From the NCBI GenBank assembly GCA_016647705.1, contig CM028339.1, forward strand, positions 23,971,803 to 24,035,802: a stretch of 64,000 bases of DNA, given 5' to 3'. Position 1 is the stretch's first letter. Each line of letters begins with the position of its first letter. A program made the translations under genes and the position numbers. Shown here one piece after another: positions 33,594 through 46,790 of the stretch. The notes under the pieces were generated by a model. That model searched no databases. It was not told the DNA's origin and saw nothing but the letters and a program-made list of their open reading frames with translations. The stretch comes from Eucommia ulmoides. Taxonomy: Eukaryota > Streptophyta > Magnoliopsida > Garryales > Eucommiaceae.

Positions 33594-34222
33594 AAGAGTT
33601 GCGTTTCTTTGGGTAAGGGATTTAAAAGGCGATTTCTTTTAGGAAGGGATTTCTGAAATTTTTCTATTAAAATCTTTTGTTTTGCTACCGTTAAATTTGG
33701 AAAAGGTTTCAAAATAAATTTAAGGGGCCTAAAATGGCATTTTCACATCTTATGAAAACCGGTATTTTTTGCAAATCTACCGAAAGAGGAATTTGTCCTC
33801 GGTTTCTCATTTCTCAATTTAAACGATTTGTTTGTTCCAAAGAAAAATAAGAATATAAGAGTTAAATTTCTCATCAAACAAAGAATTTATAAATAATAGG
33901 TATTCCAAATTAAAATATTTAAAATTCCGTCATTCATAAAATTCAAGGATCGATCAAAACTCTGAATCTTGAAATCCCGTAATTTACAAATTTCTTATTT
34001 GAATAATTATTTTAGACGAAAAATTTGATTGTATAATTTTAAAATGTCTTTATTTGGATAGATAAGTATTTGTACTCATGATATTAGAATTTATTAATAA
34101 TAAATTTAATAATTTTAATAATACAAAATATAAAAATATACTTAATAATATAATTTTTATTTTAATAATTTAATAATAATATAATTTTTATACTAATTTT
34201 AATAATAAAATTTCAGTAATAA
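33594..34222. other. AT-rich spacer
   Basis: No gene or clear repeat end recognised. Confidence 0.45.
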
Positions 34223-34336
34223 ACCACTTTTTTAGGACCAATTACTTTTGGCCTAAACCAAAAGTACCACGAAATACCGTCTACAAATTTTGCCCTTCGC
34301 TGGATTCGAAATTTACTAACAATTGCCACAACTGCA

Positions 34337-34460
34337 TGAGTTCTCGCTTCCGCCACTGCACGACCCTTACTTCCACTATTGCACGACCGAAAGGAACAAA
34401 GAAAGCACCGAACCTGCTACCACTACACGACCTCTCACTTCCACTACTCCACGACCGAAC
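34337..34460. repeat. short minisatellite, CACTNCACGACC units
   Basis: Four copies of 'cttccactactgcacgacc'-like units with about 30-bp spacing produce repetitive short ORFs in two frames. Confidence 0.65.
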
Positions 34461-35029
34461 GGACAAAAAAGCATTTCAATCAATTTCTTCGTTGATTCCA
34501 GTCGACTATCAGATCGAACCTTAGAACCCTGATTCCTTATCGATTCCAGTCGATATTCTCTATGAACCTACCTACATTTCAATTCATTTTCGTCTAAAAC
34601 CTCCCTAGATTCATATGAAAAACATCAATAGACGAAAATCGATTCCGCATGACATTCATAGCGTCGATTTTTCCCAATTTCACATGAAATCCTGCTAAAC
34701 TCTAAGAAATATGTGCCTAAAATCAATCACATCATGATTACTAACAGTCAAAGACGCGCTCTAACCTAATAACAATCTAATACGTGCCTTAACCCACTAA
34801 AAACCAGATCATGCGAGAACAAACAACAAAGAGGTGAACGAAACAATGATAAACACGAGGTTGTCAGAGAAGAAGAAGAAGAAGCATATCGAAACGAAAA
34901 GATTCAAACAGTCCAAACATTCGGAAAAAAAAAATGGAACCAAAAGATTCGGCACAGAAAAGGGACGAGAAGGACAATGATCAAGACTACAAAGAAGAGG
35001 TTTCCCAAGAAAGTTAGTGGACATACACT

Positions 35030-35620
35030 AGTTGTTATGTTAAAAAATGAATTATTCGTTATCTTCAAAATGTTAAGTGGATATCATCTAGATGCACTAT
35101 TGATATAATTTAGAACAAAGTTGAGGAAATATCTGTTGATTTGTACAAATGTGTCATGCAAGTTAAGTTGATATCATCTTAAAACAAATAAATGTGTGCA
35201 AATGTGAAGTTTCATATAGTTGTCCATATTTGAAACAAATGAAAGTTAAGTGGATATCATTTAAATATCATTTGATTAAGTGCGTGTCATCTGAAAATGT
35301 ATGCAAATGTGTCGTACAATGTTGTGCATAGTTGAAACAAGAAAAGGTTAGTTAAATATCCACTAAATATCATTTGAATGATTACATCTCATATGAAAAA
35401 TGGGTGCAAATGTGTCGTACATAGTTGTACATATTTGAAACACACAAAAACGTTAACTGCATATCATCTGTAAAACGTGTGCAGTTGTGTCAGACACAAC
35501 TGTGCATAGTTGAAACAAACAAACGTTAACTGTATATCATTAAGATGTCATCTGAATATGTACATATCATCAGAAAAATGTGTGCAAATGTGTTGTCAGC
35601 CGATCTGTACATCATCTAAA
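35030..35620. repeat. ~110-120-bp tandem repeat, about five degenerate copies
   Basis: Units share GTGTGCAAATGTGTCGTAC, CATAGTTGAAACAAACAAA and GTTAANTGNATATCAT. They lie in what would be an intron or 5' part of the Ulp1-like gene. Confidence 0.65.
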
Positions 35621-35679
35621 AAGTGGTGTGAAAATGGAATATAATTCGTTGTTAAATACTTATTTTTTCATGTGAACAG

Positions 35680-38220
35680 ATACTACTGACAGTGACTTCG
35701 AAGATGTCCCCAAAAAACGAAAACAAAGCAAGCAAAAAGATGAAAAGCAGTCTAAAACATAAACGAGCAGAAAGCTTGTAAGTTTTACCTGCAATTCAGA
35801 TCTTCATTGAAACTTGTATATGAGTTGATGAACAAATTAACTCTAACAAAAGCATATAAGGACTTGTTGCAATGTATCCTGTTTTGGCCAATATTTGATG
35901 CAATTATTAAGAAGAGGGTCAATTTGGAGATGATGAAAAAGATGGAAGATAACATTATCCGCCTACTGAAGACCTAGAATCAAGAAAAAAAAAAAAAACT
36001 CATTCAAAATCAGAGGTGTTAATGTGAAATTCTATGTTTCAGATGTCATATTGATTTTTGAGCTGAAATGTTGTGATAAAGGCATCAACTATTCATATGA
36101 AAAAATGGATAGTCAGTATTTGGTAAGTATTTGTAGAGATCAAAAGCGATTGTCCACAACAGATATAAAAAATTCAATCATGGACTCAATACAAAGTGAC
36201 AATGATGAAGATGTTCGGCATGTTGTCAATTTGTTGTGCCTATATCTCCTAGGCACTTATTTTCTGGCCAACAATGGATAGTTTATGGCATTCGGGCTTT
36301 ATACGTTGAAAATATTGAAGAAATGCACAACTATGCGTGGCATAACGCAATTAACAACTTATTGATCACGTCGATTTAGCGAAACACCTTACAGCCTGAG
36401 AAGGTGAAAAGATGTGTTCTTACATTACTGGTATGTCAACATAACTCATTTCCATTTTGAAATGTCCACTTAGTGCCAATAAACAAATAATTGAATAATT
36501 ACTAATCAACTGTCAAATTTGCCAATCATTGGTTTTTCAAGCATGTAAACGTGATCGAGGAAAAAACAAGGAGGCATTCCCATAGTTTGTGAAATAGGAT
36601 CTTTTCAAATTGACAATGGACACGTTGAAAAACATACTGAATGTGTGCACACTAAATGGTCCAAATATTAAGGTAAGTGAATATCTATTAAATTAGTAAA
36701 ATAATTTTTCTTTAAATTAAATTAACTCAACAAATGACCAGTTCATACGAACAACCTGCAAATGACAAGGAATGAGATGAAACTAATAACATATGCTAAT
36801 GATCTAAAAATAAGAAGAAGTAGCGTGCTGGAAAATAAGAGATGGTGTAAATTTCAAGAAAAAATGATGATGAAGAAGATTCCTGGAATGAGGAATATGG
36901 AAATGATAGAGGTCAAGGTGAACCTACAAATGATCAAGGTCAAGTTGAACCTGAGATTATGGGGACCCCTCATATTACTCAGTTTAGTCATGGAATTTTA
37001 GACAGCCCAACTCGCATGAAGACACCTAATTTCTCTTATTTCAATCGAAGTGTATCAAAAAGCAGAAATCAATAAAGTGAATTTAGAAAGGCAAACAACA
37101 AACTACAAGCCAAAATTGCTTGCTTGGAGAATGAGAAAGCAAAGCTAAAACATAAAAATAGCAAGCTCAAAGCAAAAAAGAAGACGAGGGGAGAGAAAAT
37201 TGTAAAATTGAAAGTGGAAATGGCTGAGTTGAAAAAGACAAGTCATCAGCTAAAAAGATATTATGACCAAAAAACAAGAGAATTGGCAAAACAAATGTCT
37301 CGACAAAAAAAGGAAATGGATATGAAATTGAAGATGAACAAAAAAGAATGATGAAGAAGACACCTAGAGTGAGGAAGATAGAAATGATGGAGGTCAAGGT
37401 AAACCTACAAATGATTAAGGTCAAGACGAACTTGAGACTATGGCGACCCCTCATATTACTTTAGTCATGGAATTTCACAGCCCAAATCGTATGAATACAC
37501 CTGATTTCTCATATTTCAATCGAAGTGTATCAAAAAGCATAAATCAAAAAAATGAATTCAGAAAGGCAAATAATGAACTACAGGCCAAAATTGCTTGCTT
37601 GGAGAGTGGGAAAGCAAACCTAAAAGAGAAAAATAGCAAGCTCAAAGCAAAAAAGAAGGTGAGGGGAGAGAAAATTGCAAAATTGAAACTGGAATTGACT
37701 GAGTTGAAAAAGACAAATCATCAGCAAAAACGAGATGATAACCAAAAAATAAGAGAATTAGCAAAACAAATAACTTGACAAAAGGAAGAAATGGATAAGA
37801 AGTTCTAGAATTTGGCGCTACTTTTATCTCAAAGGGACAGAATTAAAAGTGCTGAAGAACAGTCCTACGTCTCCTCCACCAGCACCTGAGGCTGAAGAAG
37901 AAACTGGACAGGGTTAGAAAGATATCCATGTAGAGATGCAACCAAAAAAAAAAAAAAGGAAGTGGAAATCGATTGAAAAACCAGCTGAAAGCTCGATGGT
38001 TAAGAGGCTCCCAAAAAAATGATTTTAAATATTTGAACAACAAAAAAGCCAGAAGTCGTAAAGGAAAGTAATAACATATGATCAATCTCGACACATATTA
38101 GCCCCCAAACCAAAAAATAAATAAATTGTCAAACTACCTCAGAGGCACCAAACTAAAGTAGCAACTTCACTATCTGATGTGGATTGGAAAAAGACAAATA
38201 TCATTTTCAACACTAAAGGA
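35680..38220 (+). pseudogene. Ulp1-like (DUF1985) protease gene, N-terminal part, decayed
   Basis: An exon-like start after TGAACAG gives DTTDSDFEDVPKKRKQ at 35680. A DUF1985-like segment (36024-36281) reads DNDEDVRHVVNLLCLYLLGT, matching the 'NDEDxVKLxxLYxLxxFL' pattern of this plant family. A Lys/Glu-rich coiled coil follows, in two tandem copies. Frames are broken by stops and shifts throughout. The family consists of MULE-borne SUMO-protease-like genes of uncertain activity. The catalytic part continues beyond the inserted LTR element at 44880. It could instead be a host DUF1985 gene, but the convergent mudrA remnant favours a MULE. Confidence 0.55.
36863..37795 (+). repeat. ~480-bp tandem duplication of the coiled-coil exon
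   Basis: The blocks at about 36863-37340 and 37346-37795 match closely: both run from GATGAAGAAGA through GGTCAAGGTNAACCTACAAA, CGACCCCTCATATTACT-type text and the KNSKLKAKKK / GEKI coding stretch. The second copy keeps a 112-aa open frame (37440-37778). Confidence 0.8.
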
Positions 38221-38477
38221 CCAAGGTAGTACAAATACACATATCAAGTAAAAATATTTTTATATATTCAGCTCATATAATAGCATGAAAATGTTAACCA
38301 TTTCTTATATAATACACAACACAAATATATAAAATAAGGACTATAGTGATGTATCGCTCGTAGATGTTATTTCGCTTATGAACTGGGAGAATTAAGTAAC
38401 TTTGTATGCTAAAACACATCACACAAATCATAAATGCAAATCTGAAATATAAAATTTGATTGCAAGTTGTCGATAAT

Positions 38478-40300
38478 TGATGAGTTGTTTATTTACCAAC
38501 AAATCAAGTACTTTTAGATTCAAATATTTGTGAGTTTTCAAGTATTTTTGTTTGTTTAATGTATTTTATGTTATTTTGTAGGAATTATAAATAAATGAGG
38601 GAAAATGTGAAAATACGAAAATTTGATTAAAAAGTCCTGACTGCAGTTGCGTATTCTGGGCTGTAATGGACAAAAACAAGAGAATTTGGATAGAACGTTG
38701 GGATCGCAATGCGAAAATCGGGCCTACAATGTGGAAGGAAGAAGAAAAATCGAAACAAACCAACCAGAGAGTTGGCGCTACAGCGTGAAATACTTGTGCT
38801 GTAGTGCCAAAATATAGCACCTTTTGGCACTGCAGCGCGAGTTCCATTCGCGCTACAACGCTGCTCGATAAACGTCAAGCCCATTGTTTACTATGATGCA
38901 GTCTGATTTTGGAAAAATACAAAAAATAAAAGTTGTAAACATTTTTCTTAAATTTCCAAATCATTTTGAATTACCTCAATTGGAGTTCGGACGTGAAAAT
39001 TATGACCAAATTTTATAAGGTTCGCGCTGTCATGGGAATGACCCGCGTTGTAGTGCCAACTCGTGAATCTGAACCCTAATGTTGAGCCTATATCTTCCAC
39101 CTTAAGCCCCAAACACAAAGTGTGGTAGATTCTAGGAAAGAAAACACATTGGTATGGGATTTATGGAAATTTGGGATAGAAAACACCCCAAGCTGTGGCG
39201 ATTTGAGGCGAAATTGAGGAGGAAAACACCATTGGAGGTACTTGGAGTTGAAGATTTAAATCTCATATCCACAATAAGAATTTTTTCTTCCTTTCTCTCA
39301 CCATAATCTTGATTGAATTTTGTATTTGTGATATTTTGTTGAAGATGTTTGTATTTATGAATTTCTTGAAAAGATTAGTTATAGATTCCTCTATGTTGTG
39401 TTAAAATTCACATCTAGGGCTTGATGCAGTCTCGTTTGAACAGTGTGTTGAATATTTTGTTAATTGTTACTTTTAATTCCATTTTATACCTCTCTATGCT
39501 TAATGCATTTGATTTATGTGACCGATGAATTAGATGATTTTAGATTATGAATTTTATGCTCGAGAGAGATTGCGTTTATAATCAAAATTGAGAGTGCATA
39601 ATTTAGGTTGTTATGAGTCCGGGAGGAGATCAACACCTAGGTATTCGAATTAGGAATTTAGGATCTTGATCAAGTTCTACATTTATCAACTAGAATCTCT
39701 ATTTAATTATGTTTGCCTTATTAATGCTTCCAATTTATGCTCCCAAATGATATCTTAGTTGATTTGAGAACTTAGAATTTAACACTTGGGATAGGTAATT
39801 TCAGGTTCGAACTTAGGTTAAACACAACGTAAGTTTTAATAGATCGAAAAATTATTAAAGTTTGGGTAATCTATAAGGTCAGGGCGTAACGAATAATTTC
39901 ATCTAAATTCTAGATGGGGATATCAATTTTGAAGCAATTACATATTCTCTCACTTGACACTTGGGAGAGGTAGTCAGAGAGCACGAGTGACCTTGATGAT
40001 TGAATTAATGGAATTGACTAATAATTTCTTAATAGATGACATGGGAATAACGAGATGAAATAAATCCCCTAGAACAATAGTGTATAGGAAATCCATATTT
40101 TATTTTGCTTTTGGTTTTATATTTGTTTTAGTTTTATTTTAAAAAAACCTTAAATTTGGACCCTAAATAAAGTTAGGTTATGATAATCACGGTGCTTAGT
40201 GATGATTTAAATCAATCCCTGTGGATACGATACTCTACTTACCATTACACTATTAAAACTTGACCCGTACACTTGCGATATAGCTAATAATTCGCTACCA
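38478..40300 (+). repeat. 5' LTR of the Gypsy-type element
   Basis: Contains GC-rich 'cgctacagcg/cactgcagcg' palindrome text at 38640-38870 within an AT-rich LTR, and the conserved end text 'ctgtggatacgatactctact'. Confidence 0.8.
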
Positions 40301-43087
40301 AAATTTTTGCGCTGTTGTTGGGGATTGGGGTTTTACATTGTTATTAATATTATGAGTAAATAACTTGATTTTAATTTAGGTATTTATTTTTATTTTTAAT
40401 TTCTTATATTGCGAAGTACTTGGAAATTGCTCATCGATCAACAAGTTCACTTGAGATTTTCTCAATGAGATTCTGAGTCATTTTATCGTGCTTCGGAACG
40501 ATACAAGAAGTTTCTTATTTGGTTCTCCAATCATGATTTCCCTAAGGAGTGTCAACTACTAAACAATCCTCTACGGGTTACAAGTCGCAGCAAGAACTTG
40601 GGTGGATGGAGGAAGTGGTACTACATCTTTTTACCAACTAATCACAGACGGAGTCTATTTGTTGTTGGAAGACATGGCCGATTTTGACTGTCAGAGTTGG
40701 AATTATTCAACAAGTTACTAAAGCTTAAGGGATTGTTCCAACATTTCCGCACCATGGATTAACACCCCACACCAATGTGGGGAGTCTTCTCTTACCTTGG
40801 AAGATATGTTCACTGTATTCATGGAGGAAACATTAGGGAAACTCATGATCATCTCGATAAGCATGAGGTCAGTCATAACAATATTGAGATAACCTGCACA
40901 GATATCAACGCGACCGTGACATCCCTCGAGATACAAATCTATCAACTTGCTAGCTATATTGAGGCCATGTCAGGAACGGTGGCATTGAGAGACACACAAG
41001 ACACATTCATATGAGAAAGCCACCATGAGGAACCGAATACAAGTGGGAGAAATTTGGGTTTGTTTAATGATGATGATTATAATGAGGAGGAGACCCAATA
41101 ATTGATCGACAATGAAGAATCACAAGATGAGACTTGTGAGTCTCCACCTTTTAAGATCCAAATTGTGATGCCACCTCTGATCAAAGACGACTACATCTAT
41201 GAGGATCCGATGTGGCTCACTTGTCCTCCACCCCCACTAGCAATATTCATTCATGGACACCAAGCACAAATGCCGAAGCCGAGTCAAGTTAAGAGTACGT
41301 GCTAATCATTTTCACATCTTGCCAAGCTTGAGGGCGTCCTAAACCAAGACCCATTTATTGCGTTGTATAACACATACTATGGGCAAAAGATACTCTTTGA
41401 TGAGCCCTTCTCCGTTGTCAATCTGAGGATGTTAAACCAAGTGCTTCTTGGGAGGTAACCCAAGTTTTCAAATAATTGAGCTTAACGATGCAAGTTATTG
41501 AAGAACCCCACACCGGTCACCTTGCCCAGAGCATCACTGCTGACCACACTAGGAGGTGAGATTGTCTCGCCTCCCCGGTATGTGTTCTTATTCCCTTATA
41601 CTTAATTTTAATACATGTTTGACTTTGCATTTGGGGGTGAAACACATGTTGGTTGGGTTAGGAAATGCTTGTGTTCAAGTTATGACCTTTTTTCATATAA
41701 CTTGTGTTCTTTTGGCAACATTTTCAATTTTGTTTTTTTAGGTTTGTTTGAATAAATTGTGAGTTTTGTTGAGATGAAATAACTTGATATCGATGATGAG
41801 TATAGACACTTGATGTTCTCTTAGTTCTTTTGAAATGTATTGCATTGAGATTTCTGTGTGCTTGACTTGTGTTGATTGAAGTTCACTCTTGACTCTTTAC
41901 ATTTGAGAACCATGAATCATGATCACTTGGTCTTTTGAGTACTTGGAGAACATTTATATGCTTTAGGTAGACTTTGACATCTCATGAATACTAGAACTCA
42001 TTTGACTGAAACCTGAAGCAAAATTCTAGGTTATGTTTTGTTGAAGAGATGATTTATGCATTTTTTTAGATCATTTAGGCCTTTGAAGCTAACGCTTTAA
42101 AATTGTTTATTTTTCGTTACCCCCCGTTGAGCCTTATTGCCTAATTCTTTCGTTACCCTCTTATGTACATCCAATCCATTAAATGCATTTCCACTTTCAA
42201 AACGCATCACTAATTGGCATGTTTGCATGGATAATTGAGCGTAAGGACTAGTATAGGATATGTTTGAAAAGTCATTGCTAATATAGGTTGTGTGTTTTAT
42301 TTTATTTTTGAGTTGTTTATGTGTACAAAGAAAAACAAATTGGGTGATAAGTTGAGACACTTTTTTTCCTGCAACATTGAGGACAATGTTGATTTTGAGT
42401 TTGTGGGTGTGGTTTATATTTAATACTTAATTGTTCTTTTTTGTAAAAATAAAAATAAAAAAAATGTATATTTTGGTTTGTTTTGTGAATAATATCTTGT
42501 GGGATCGATTGAAAGACGACATTTGATGAAAGAAGGAGTTGGTGAATTTTTTTTTTGGAAATCTTGCAAGATCCATGAGTTGTGATACATGCCTAAGGTA
42601 ATTTGAGCCTAAAAAAATTATATTCTCATATACCTTCCACCCTAGTCCTACATTACAACCCTCAAAGTCCTTTTGATCTCCAATGACATATGTACCTATA
42701 TATAATTAATGAGAGTGACAAAAAATGAGCTTATGGTTATTTTTACATTCACTATCTAGATATTGTTCATCGTCTCCTTAGCACATAAATATATTCGAGA
42801 CTCGTTTGGTTGGGTGAGAGTGATTGTGCACACGCTAACACATCGAGAGTCTTGAGTGAGTTAAAATTGATGCTTGAAGTTGAAATTCTAGATAATCTCA
42901 ATGTGTGCATTTCCTTTGAGTTTAGAGTATTTGGTGGCTGCGAAGAAAATTGCACAAGTTATTGAAAAGATATGAAACTCACATTTTCTTATTCATTGCT
43001 TCGTACTTGATTTGTTTTTTATTTCCCTCTTCTATTTTCTATTATTTTACTTGAGGACAAGCAAATTTTTGAGTTTGGGGGTGTATT
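40301..43087 (+). other. internal region of the Gypsy-type element
   Basis: Starts with the primer-binding site. Gag-like text of the Athila/Tat kind (FLIWFSNHDFPKECQLLNNP) lies near 40505-40570. Short ORFs at 40775-41014 and 41102-41305 are remnants. The motif GCTTCTTGGGAGGTAACCC is at 41444-41462 and a hairpin at 41552-41574. It ends with the purine tract at 43071-43082. Broken. Confidence 0.6.
41552..41574 (+). ncRNA. conserved hairpin in the internal region (copy 1)
   Basis: The stem GGAGGTGAGA / TCTCGCCTCC with a 3-nt loop and one G-T pair is followed by GTATGTGTTCT. Equivalent hairpins occur at 51530-51552 and 55046-55068. Confidence 0.55.
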
Positions 43088-44873
43088 TGATGAGTGATTT
43101 ATTTACCAACACATCGAGTACTTTTAGATTTAAATATTTATGGGTTTTCAAGTATTTTTGTTAGTTTAATGTATTTTTGTATTATTTTGTAGGAATTATA
43201 AATAAATGGAAGAAAATATGAAAATATGACAATTTGATCTAAAAGTCCGAACTGCAGCTAGGTATTCTGGGTTGCAACGGAGAAAAACGAGTGAATTTGG
43301 ACAGAACGTTGGGACTGTAGCGTAGAAGGAAGAAGAAAAACCGAAACAAACCAACTAGGGAGTTGGCACTGCAGCACGAAATACCTGTGTAGAAATGTCA
43401 AAATCTAGCACCTTTTGGCATTGCAACGCCACTCGTTGAACTTCAAACCAAATTTTTACCACAATGCAATCTGATTTTGGAAAAATGCAAAATATAAACG
43501 TTGTAGATCTTTTTTTTTTTTTAGATTTTTAAATCATTTTGAATCACCTCAATTGAAGTTTAGAAGTGAAAGTTATGGTGAAATTTCAAAAGGTTCACAC
43601 TGTAGTGGGAAAGACCCGCGATGTAGCACCAATTCGCAAATTTGAACCCTAATGTTGAGCCTATATCTTCTACGTTAAACCCCAAACACAAAGTGTGGTG
43701 GATTTTGTGAGAGAAAACACATCAGCGTGGGATTTATGGCAATTTTGGGACAGAAAACATCCCATGGTGTGGTGATTTGAGGCAAAATTGAGGAGAAAAA
43801 CATCATTGTAGACACTTGGAGTTGAAGATTTGAAGCTCATATCTACAATAAGAGTTTTCTCTTCCTTTCTCTTACCCTAATCTTGATTGAATTTTGTATT
43901 TGTGATATTCTGTTGAACATGTTTGCATTTATGAATTTCTTGAAAAGATTAGTTATGAATTCCTTTATGTTGTGTTAAAAATCACATCTAGGGCTTGATG
44001 TAGTCTCATTTGAACTGTGTTGAATATTTTGTTAATTATTACTTTTAATTTCATTTTATGTCTCTCTTTATTTAATGCATTTGATTCATGTGGCCGATGA
44101 ATTAGATGATTTTAGGTTATGAATTTTATGCTCAAAAGAGATTGAGTTTGTAATCGGAATTGAGAGTGTATAGTTTAGATTGTTGTAAGTCCGAGAGAAG
44201 ATCAACACCTAGGTATTTGAGTTGGGAATTCAGGATCTTGATCAAGTTCTAGATTTATCAACTATAATCTCTCTTCAATAGTATTTTCCTTATTAATCTT
44301 TCCAATTTATGCTCCCATATGATATCTTAGTTGATTTGAGAACTTTGAATTTGACACTCGGGTTTTGGGTTCAGATTTAGGTTAAACACAATGTAAGTTT
44401 TAATAGATCAAGAGATTATTAAAGCTTGGGTAATCTATAAAGTCGGGGTGTAATGAATGTTTTCACCTAAATTCTAAATAAGGATATCAATTTTGAAGTG
44501 ATTACATATTCTCTCACTTGACACTCAGGAGAGATAGTGAGAGAGCACGAGTGACCTAAATTATTGAACAAATAGAATTGACTAATAATTGCTTAATAGG
44601 ATGACAATGGAATGACGAGATGAAATCAAGCCCCTAGAACAATAGTGCATAGGAAATCCATATTTTATTTTGCTTTTGAGCTTATACTTGTTTTAGTTTT
44701 TTTTAAAAAATAACAAAAACCTTAAATTTGGACGTCTAAATAAAGTTAGGTTATGAAAATCGCGATACTCAGCGATGATTTAAATTAATCCCTGTGGATA
44801 CGACACTCTACTCACCACTACACTATTAAAACTTGACATGTACACTTGCAGTGTAGCAAATAATTCGCTACGA
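43088..44873 (+). repeat. 3' LTR of the Gypsy-type element
   Basis: Matches the LTR at 38478 along its whole length, with small gaps. Confidence 0.8.
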
Positions 44874-44879
44874 ATAGTT

Positions 44880-46010
44880 AGACAGAAAGCTTAAGGAACA
44901 AAAATACTGAGAAAGATATATTTTTAAAAATTCAAGGAATGCCTCTCGGTGACCAATCTTACTTTATAACAAGTTATTACGTAATGCATTATAATTTCGT
45001 GCCAAAACATAGCACGGGTATTTTTGTGTACAATTATACATGATGCATTATAATTTCATGCAAAAACATAGCACGTGTGTGTGTGTGTATATATATATAT
45101 ATATTAATTCAGTGGATATCAACTAAATTATATTACTTATTCAGTAGATATCAGCTAAATTCAATCAATTTATTAAGTGGATATTAACTGAATGACAAAT
45201 TGTTATTTGTTCATAAAATTGGGTTAAGGACAAATCAAGAAAGTCAATCGAGAAAATTTTGAATAAGAAAATCAACGAAGCATTGCAAGGGGGCGATAGA
45301 TACATTAACTTTCCCATTAACAAAACAAAGAAAGGTCCAAATCATTGGACATTGTTTGTGTTTGACACAATTGAGGCACAATGGAGACACTACAACTCGA
45401 TGAAAGTATGAGCCGACATACGAGATTCATACTACAAAGACACAATCCTAATAGTAATAAAACTCATGCTTTGTTTTCATTTCTTTCTTATATATTAGAT
45501 AATAACTTTACTTTAAAAATTTATTTCTTTTGTAGAGGATATCGTTAAAGAACTTAGAGAAGTTAGCGAAGAGTTACGAATAACCCAAACTGAAACTCAT
45601 ATGATAAGCGTCCAAGACAGTCCACAACAAATATTAAGATCATAAGTATTTACATCATTAGTAATTCTATAGTGGAATGTCACTGTATATAGACTAATAC
45701 ATTTTGAAGTTTAGGTCAGATTGTGGGACAATGATATTATTGCTAATAGATCAGACAGTCCAAGAGATCCCAATTGTGGCATTTGAAAATGACAATGAAG
45801 TGAAAGAAACAATGATAAAACATTGAGCGAAGATTGTGAGCACATTTTTGAATGATGAGGCCAAATCATGGACAATTAAAATGTTTGAGGCAACACAAAA
45901 TAATGATAAAGGAAACACTGTTGATGTTAAAGATAATGCGTCTCAAGATGAAGATGTGGAAATTGAAGATATGAAAATGAATGTGGAATCACAAGAAATT
46001 GTGTGATAAT
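44880..46010 (+). pseudogene. Ulp1-like cysteine protease, catalytic part, decayed
   Basis: The segment at 45290-45400 reads INFPINKTKKGPNHWTLFVF, with the HW of the C48/Ulp1 catalytic histidine, then DTIEAQWRHYNSM. Near 45755 a PNCGI segment resembles the family's catalytic cysteine motif (DCGVFV). An acidic tail follows (DEDVEIEDMKMNVESQE) and ends near 46003. Stops and shifts lie between the motifs. Family members cleave SUMO or SUMO-like tags; this copy is unlikely to work. It is the other half of the gene at 35680-38220, separated from it by the LTR element. Confidence 0.62.
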
Positions 46011-46642
46011 GTTTGAAAATGTACTGTTTTTTTTTTTTTTTTTGTGTGTGTGTGTATGTGTGTATATCAACTTTGAATGTTACTGTTTACGTTGGCTGCG
46101 AACATCTTCTATATATACAATTGGGTACTTTGTGGCATTATAATTGTTCAGCACATATAGTCAATTTACTAATCTATCTGAGAGTGTATATATACAATTT
46201 GGTACTCTGTTCAACATATATATTCATCAAAACACCTTTTTAATGGATATCTACTGCTGTATATTTTTTGTTTTGTACATGTCAATTTAGTGTTGTGTTT
46301 GTTATCTTTATTCCACTTAAAAAGGTACATAAACAACATATTAAAAAGGTTTAGTAGATATCTACTAAAAATACACATCTTCAGTGGATATCTGCTGAAA
46401 AAACGCCATGTTTACAAATGAACAGTGTATTAACAAGACATCAAATGCGTGGAGATTTGAACTTAAAATCACAAAAACAAATCTTCAAAATTAATACAAT
46501 GGTTGTAAAAGCAAAGAACAATCTTAAATCAAATACAAATGAAGAGTGAAAAACGTGAACTATTGAGAATCAGTAACTGCCTAAAACTACTAAGAATAAG
46601 TAATAGTATTTAACTAAAACAAAAAAATACGGAACACAACTC
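46011..46642. other. MULE spacer between the convergent genes
   Basis: Poly(T) and (TG)n near 46026. The palindromic TTCAGTGGATATCTGCTGAA and similar GATATC-centred motifs near 46250, 46360 and 46385 recur here and at 45105-45190. No gene. Confidence 0.45.
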
Positions 46643-46790
46643 TCAAATGGCAGCCTTGCACGTCTTTCGATTGTGGTTCCCATGTTTCTTGCACCGTCTA
46701 CACTGAATTTTCTTTACTTTATCCCCTTTTGATGCAATCCTCTTCTTTTTTGGATACCCAGCTAGTTGGCGTGTCTGAGAGAGTAACACA
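46643..46790 (-). pseudogene. MURA-type transposase C-terminal zinc knuckle (fragment)
   Basis: On the minus strand, PKKKRIASKGDKVKKIQCRR continues to CKKHGNHNRKTCKAAI and a stop. A basic GRPKKKRI-like linker followed by a CCHC knuckle is how many plant MULE transposases end. The frame runs on upstream into Gypsy-like protease sequence, so this end has been joined to another element. Confidence 0.6.

Larger units (their letters stand above)
38478..44873 (+). mobile_element. non-autonomous Gypsy-type LTR element with both LTRs
   Basis: 5' LTR 38478-40300 and 3' LTR 43088-44873 both begin TGATGAGT; the 5' copy ends CGCTACCA. The primer site TTTTTGCGCTGTTGTTGGGG follows the first, and the purine tract GAGTTTGGGGGT precedes the second. 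Flanking ATAAT (38473-38477) and ATAGT (44874-44878) agree at 4 of 5 bases. The 2.8-kb internal region has only gag-like traces and no pol. Over the first 100 bp the LTRs differ at about a tenth of positions by eye, so it is several million years old. It looks structurally whole but coding-dead. Confidence 0.82.
34223..46790 (+). mobile_element. MULE remnant carrying a Ulp1-like protease gene, split by an LTR element
   Basis: The plus strand holds DUF1985-like, coiled-coil and C48/Ulp1 catalytic remnants (35680-38220 and 44880-46005). The minus strand at its right end holds the C-terminal zinc knuckle of a MURA-type transposase (46643-46790). Convergent mudrA and Ulp1-like genes are the known layout of Kaonashi-type MULEs. 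The terminal inverted repeats were not identified; the left limit given is a guess and the right side is cut by Gypsy sequence. Confidence 0.55.
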
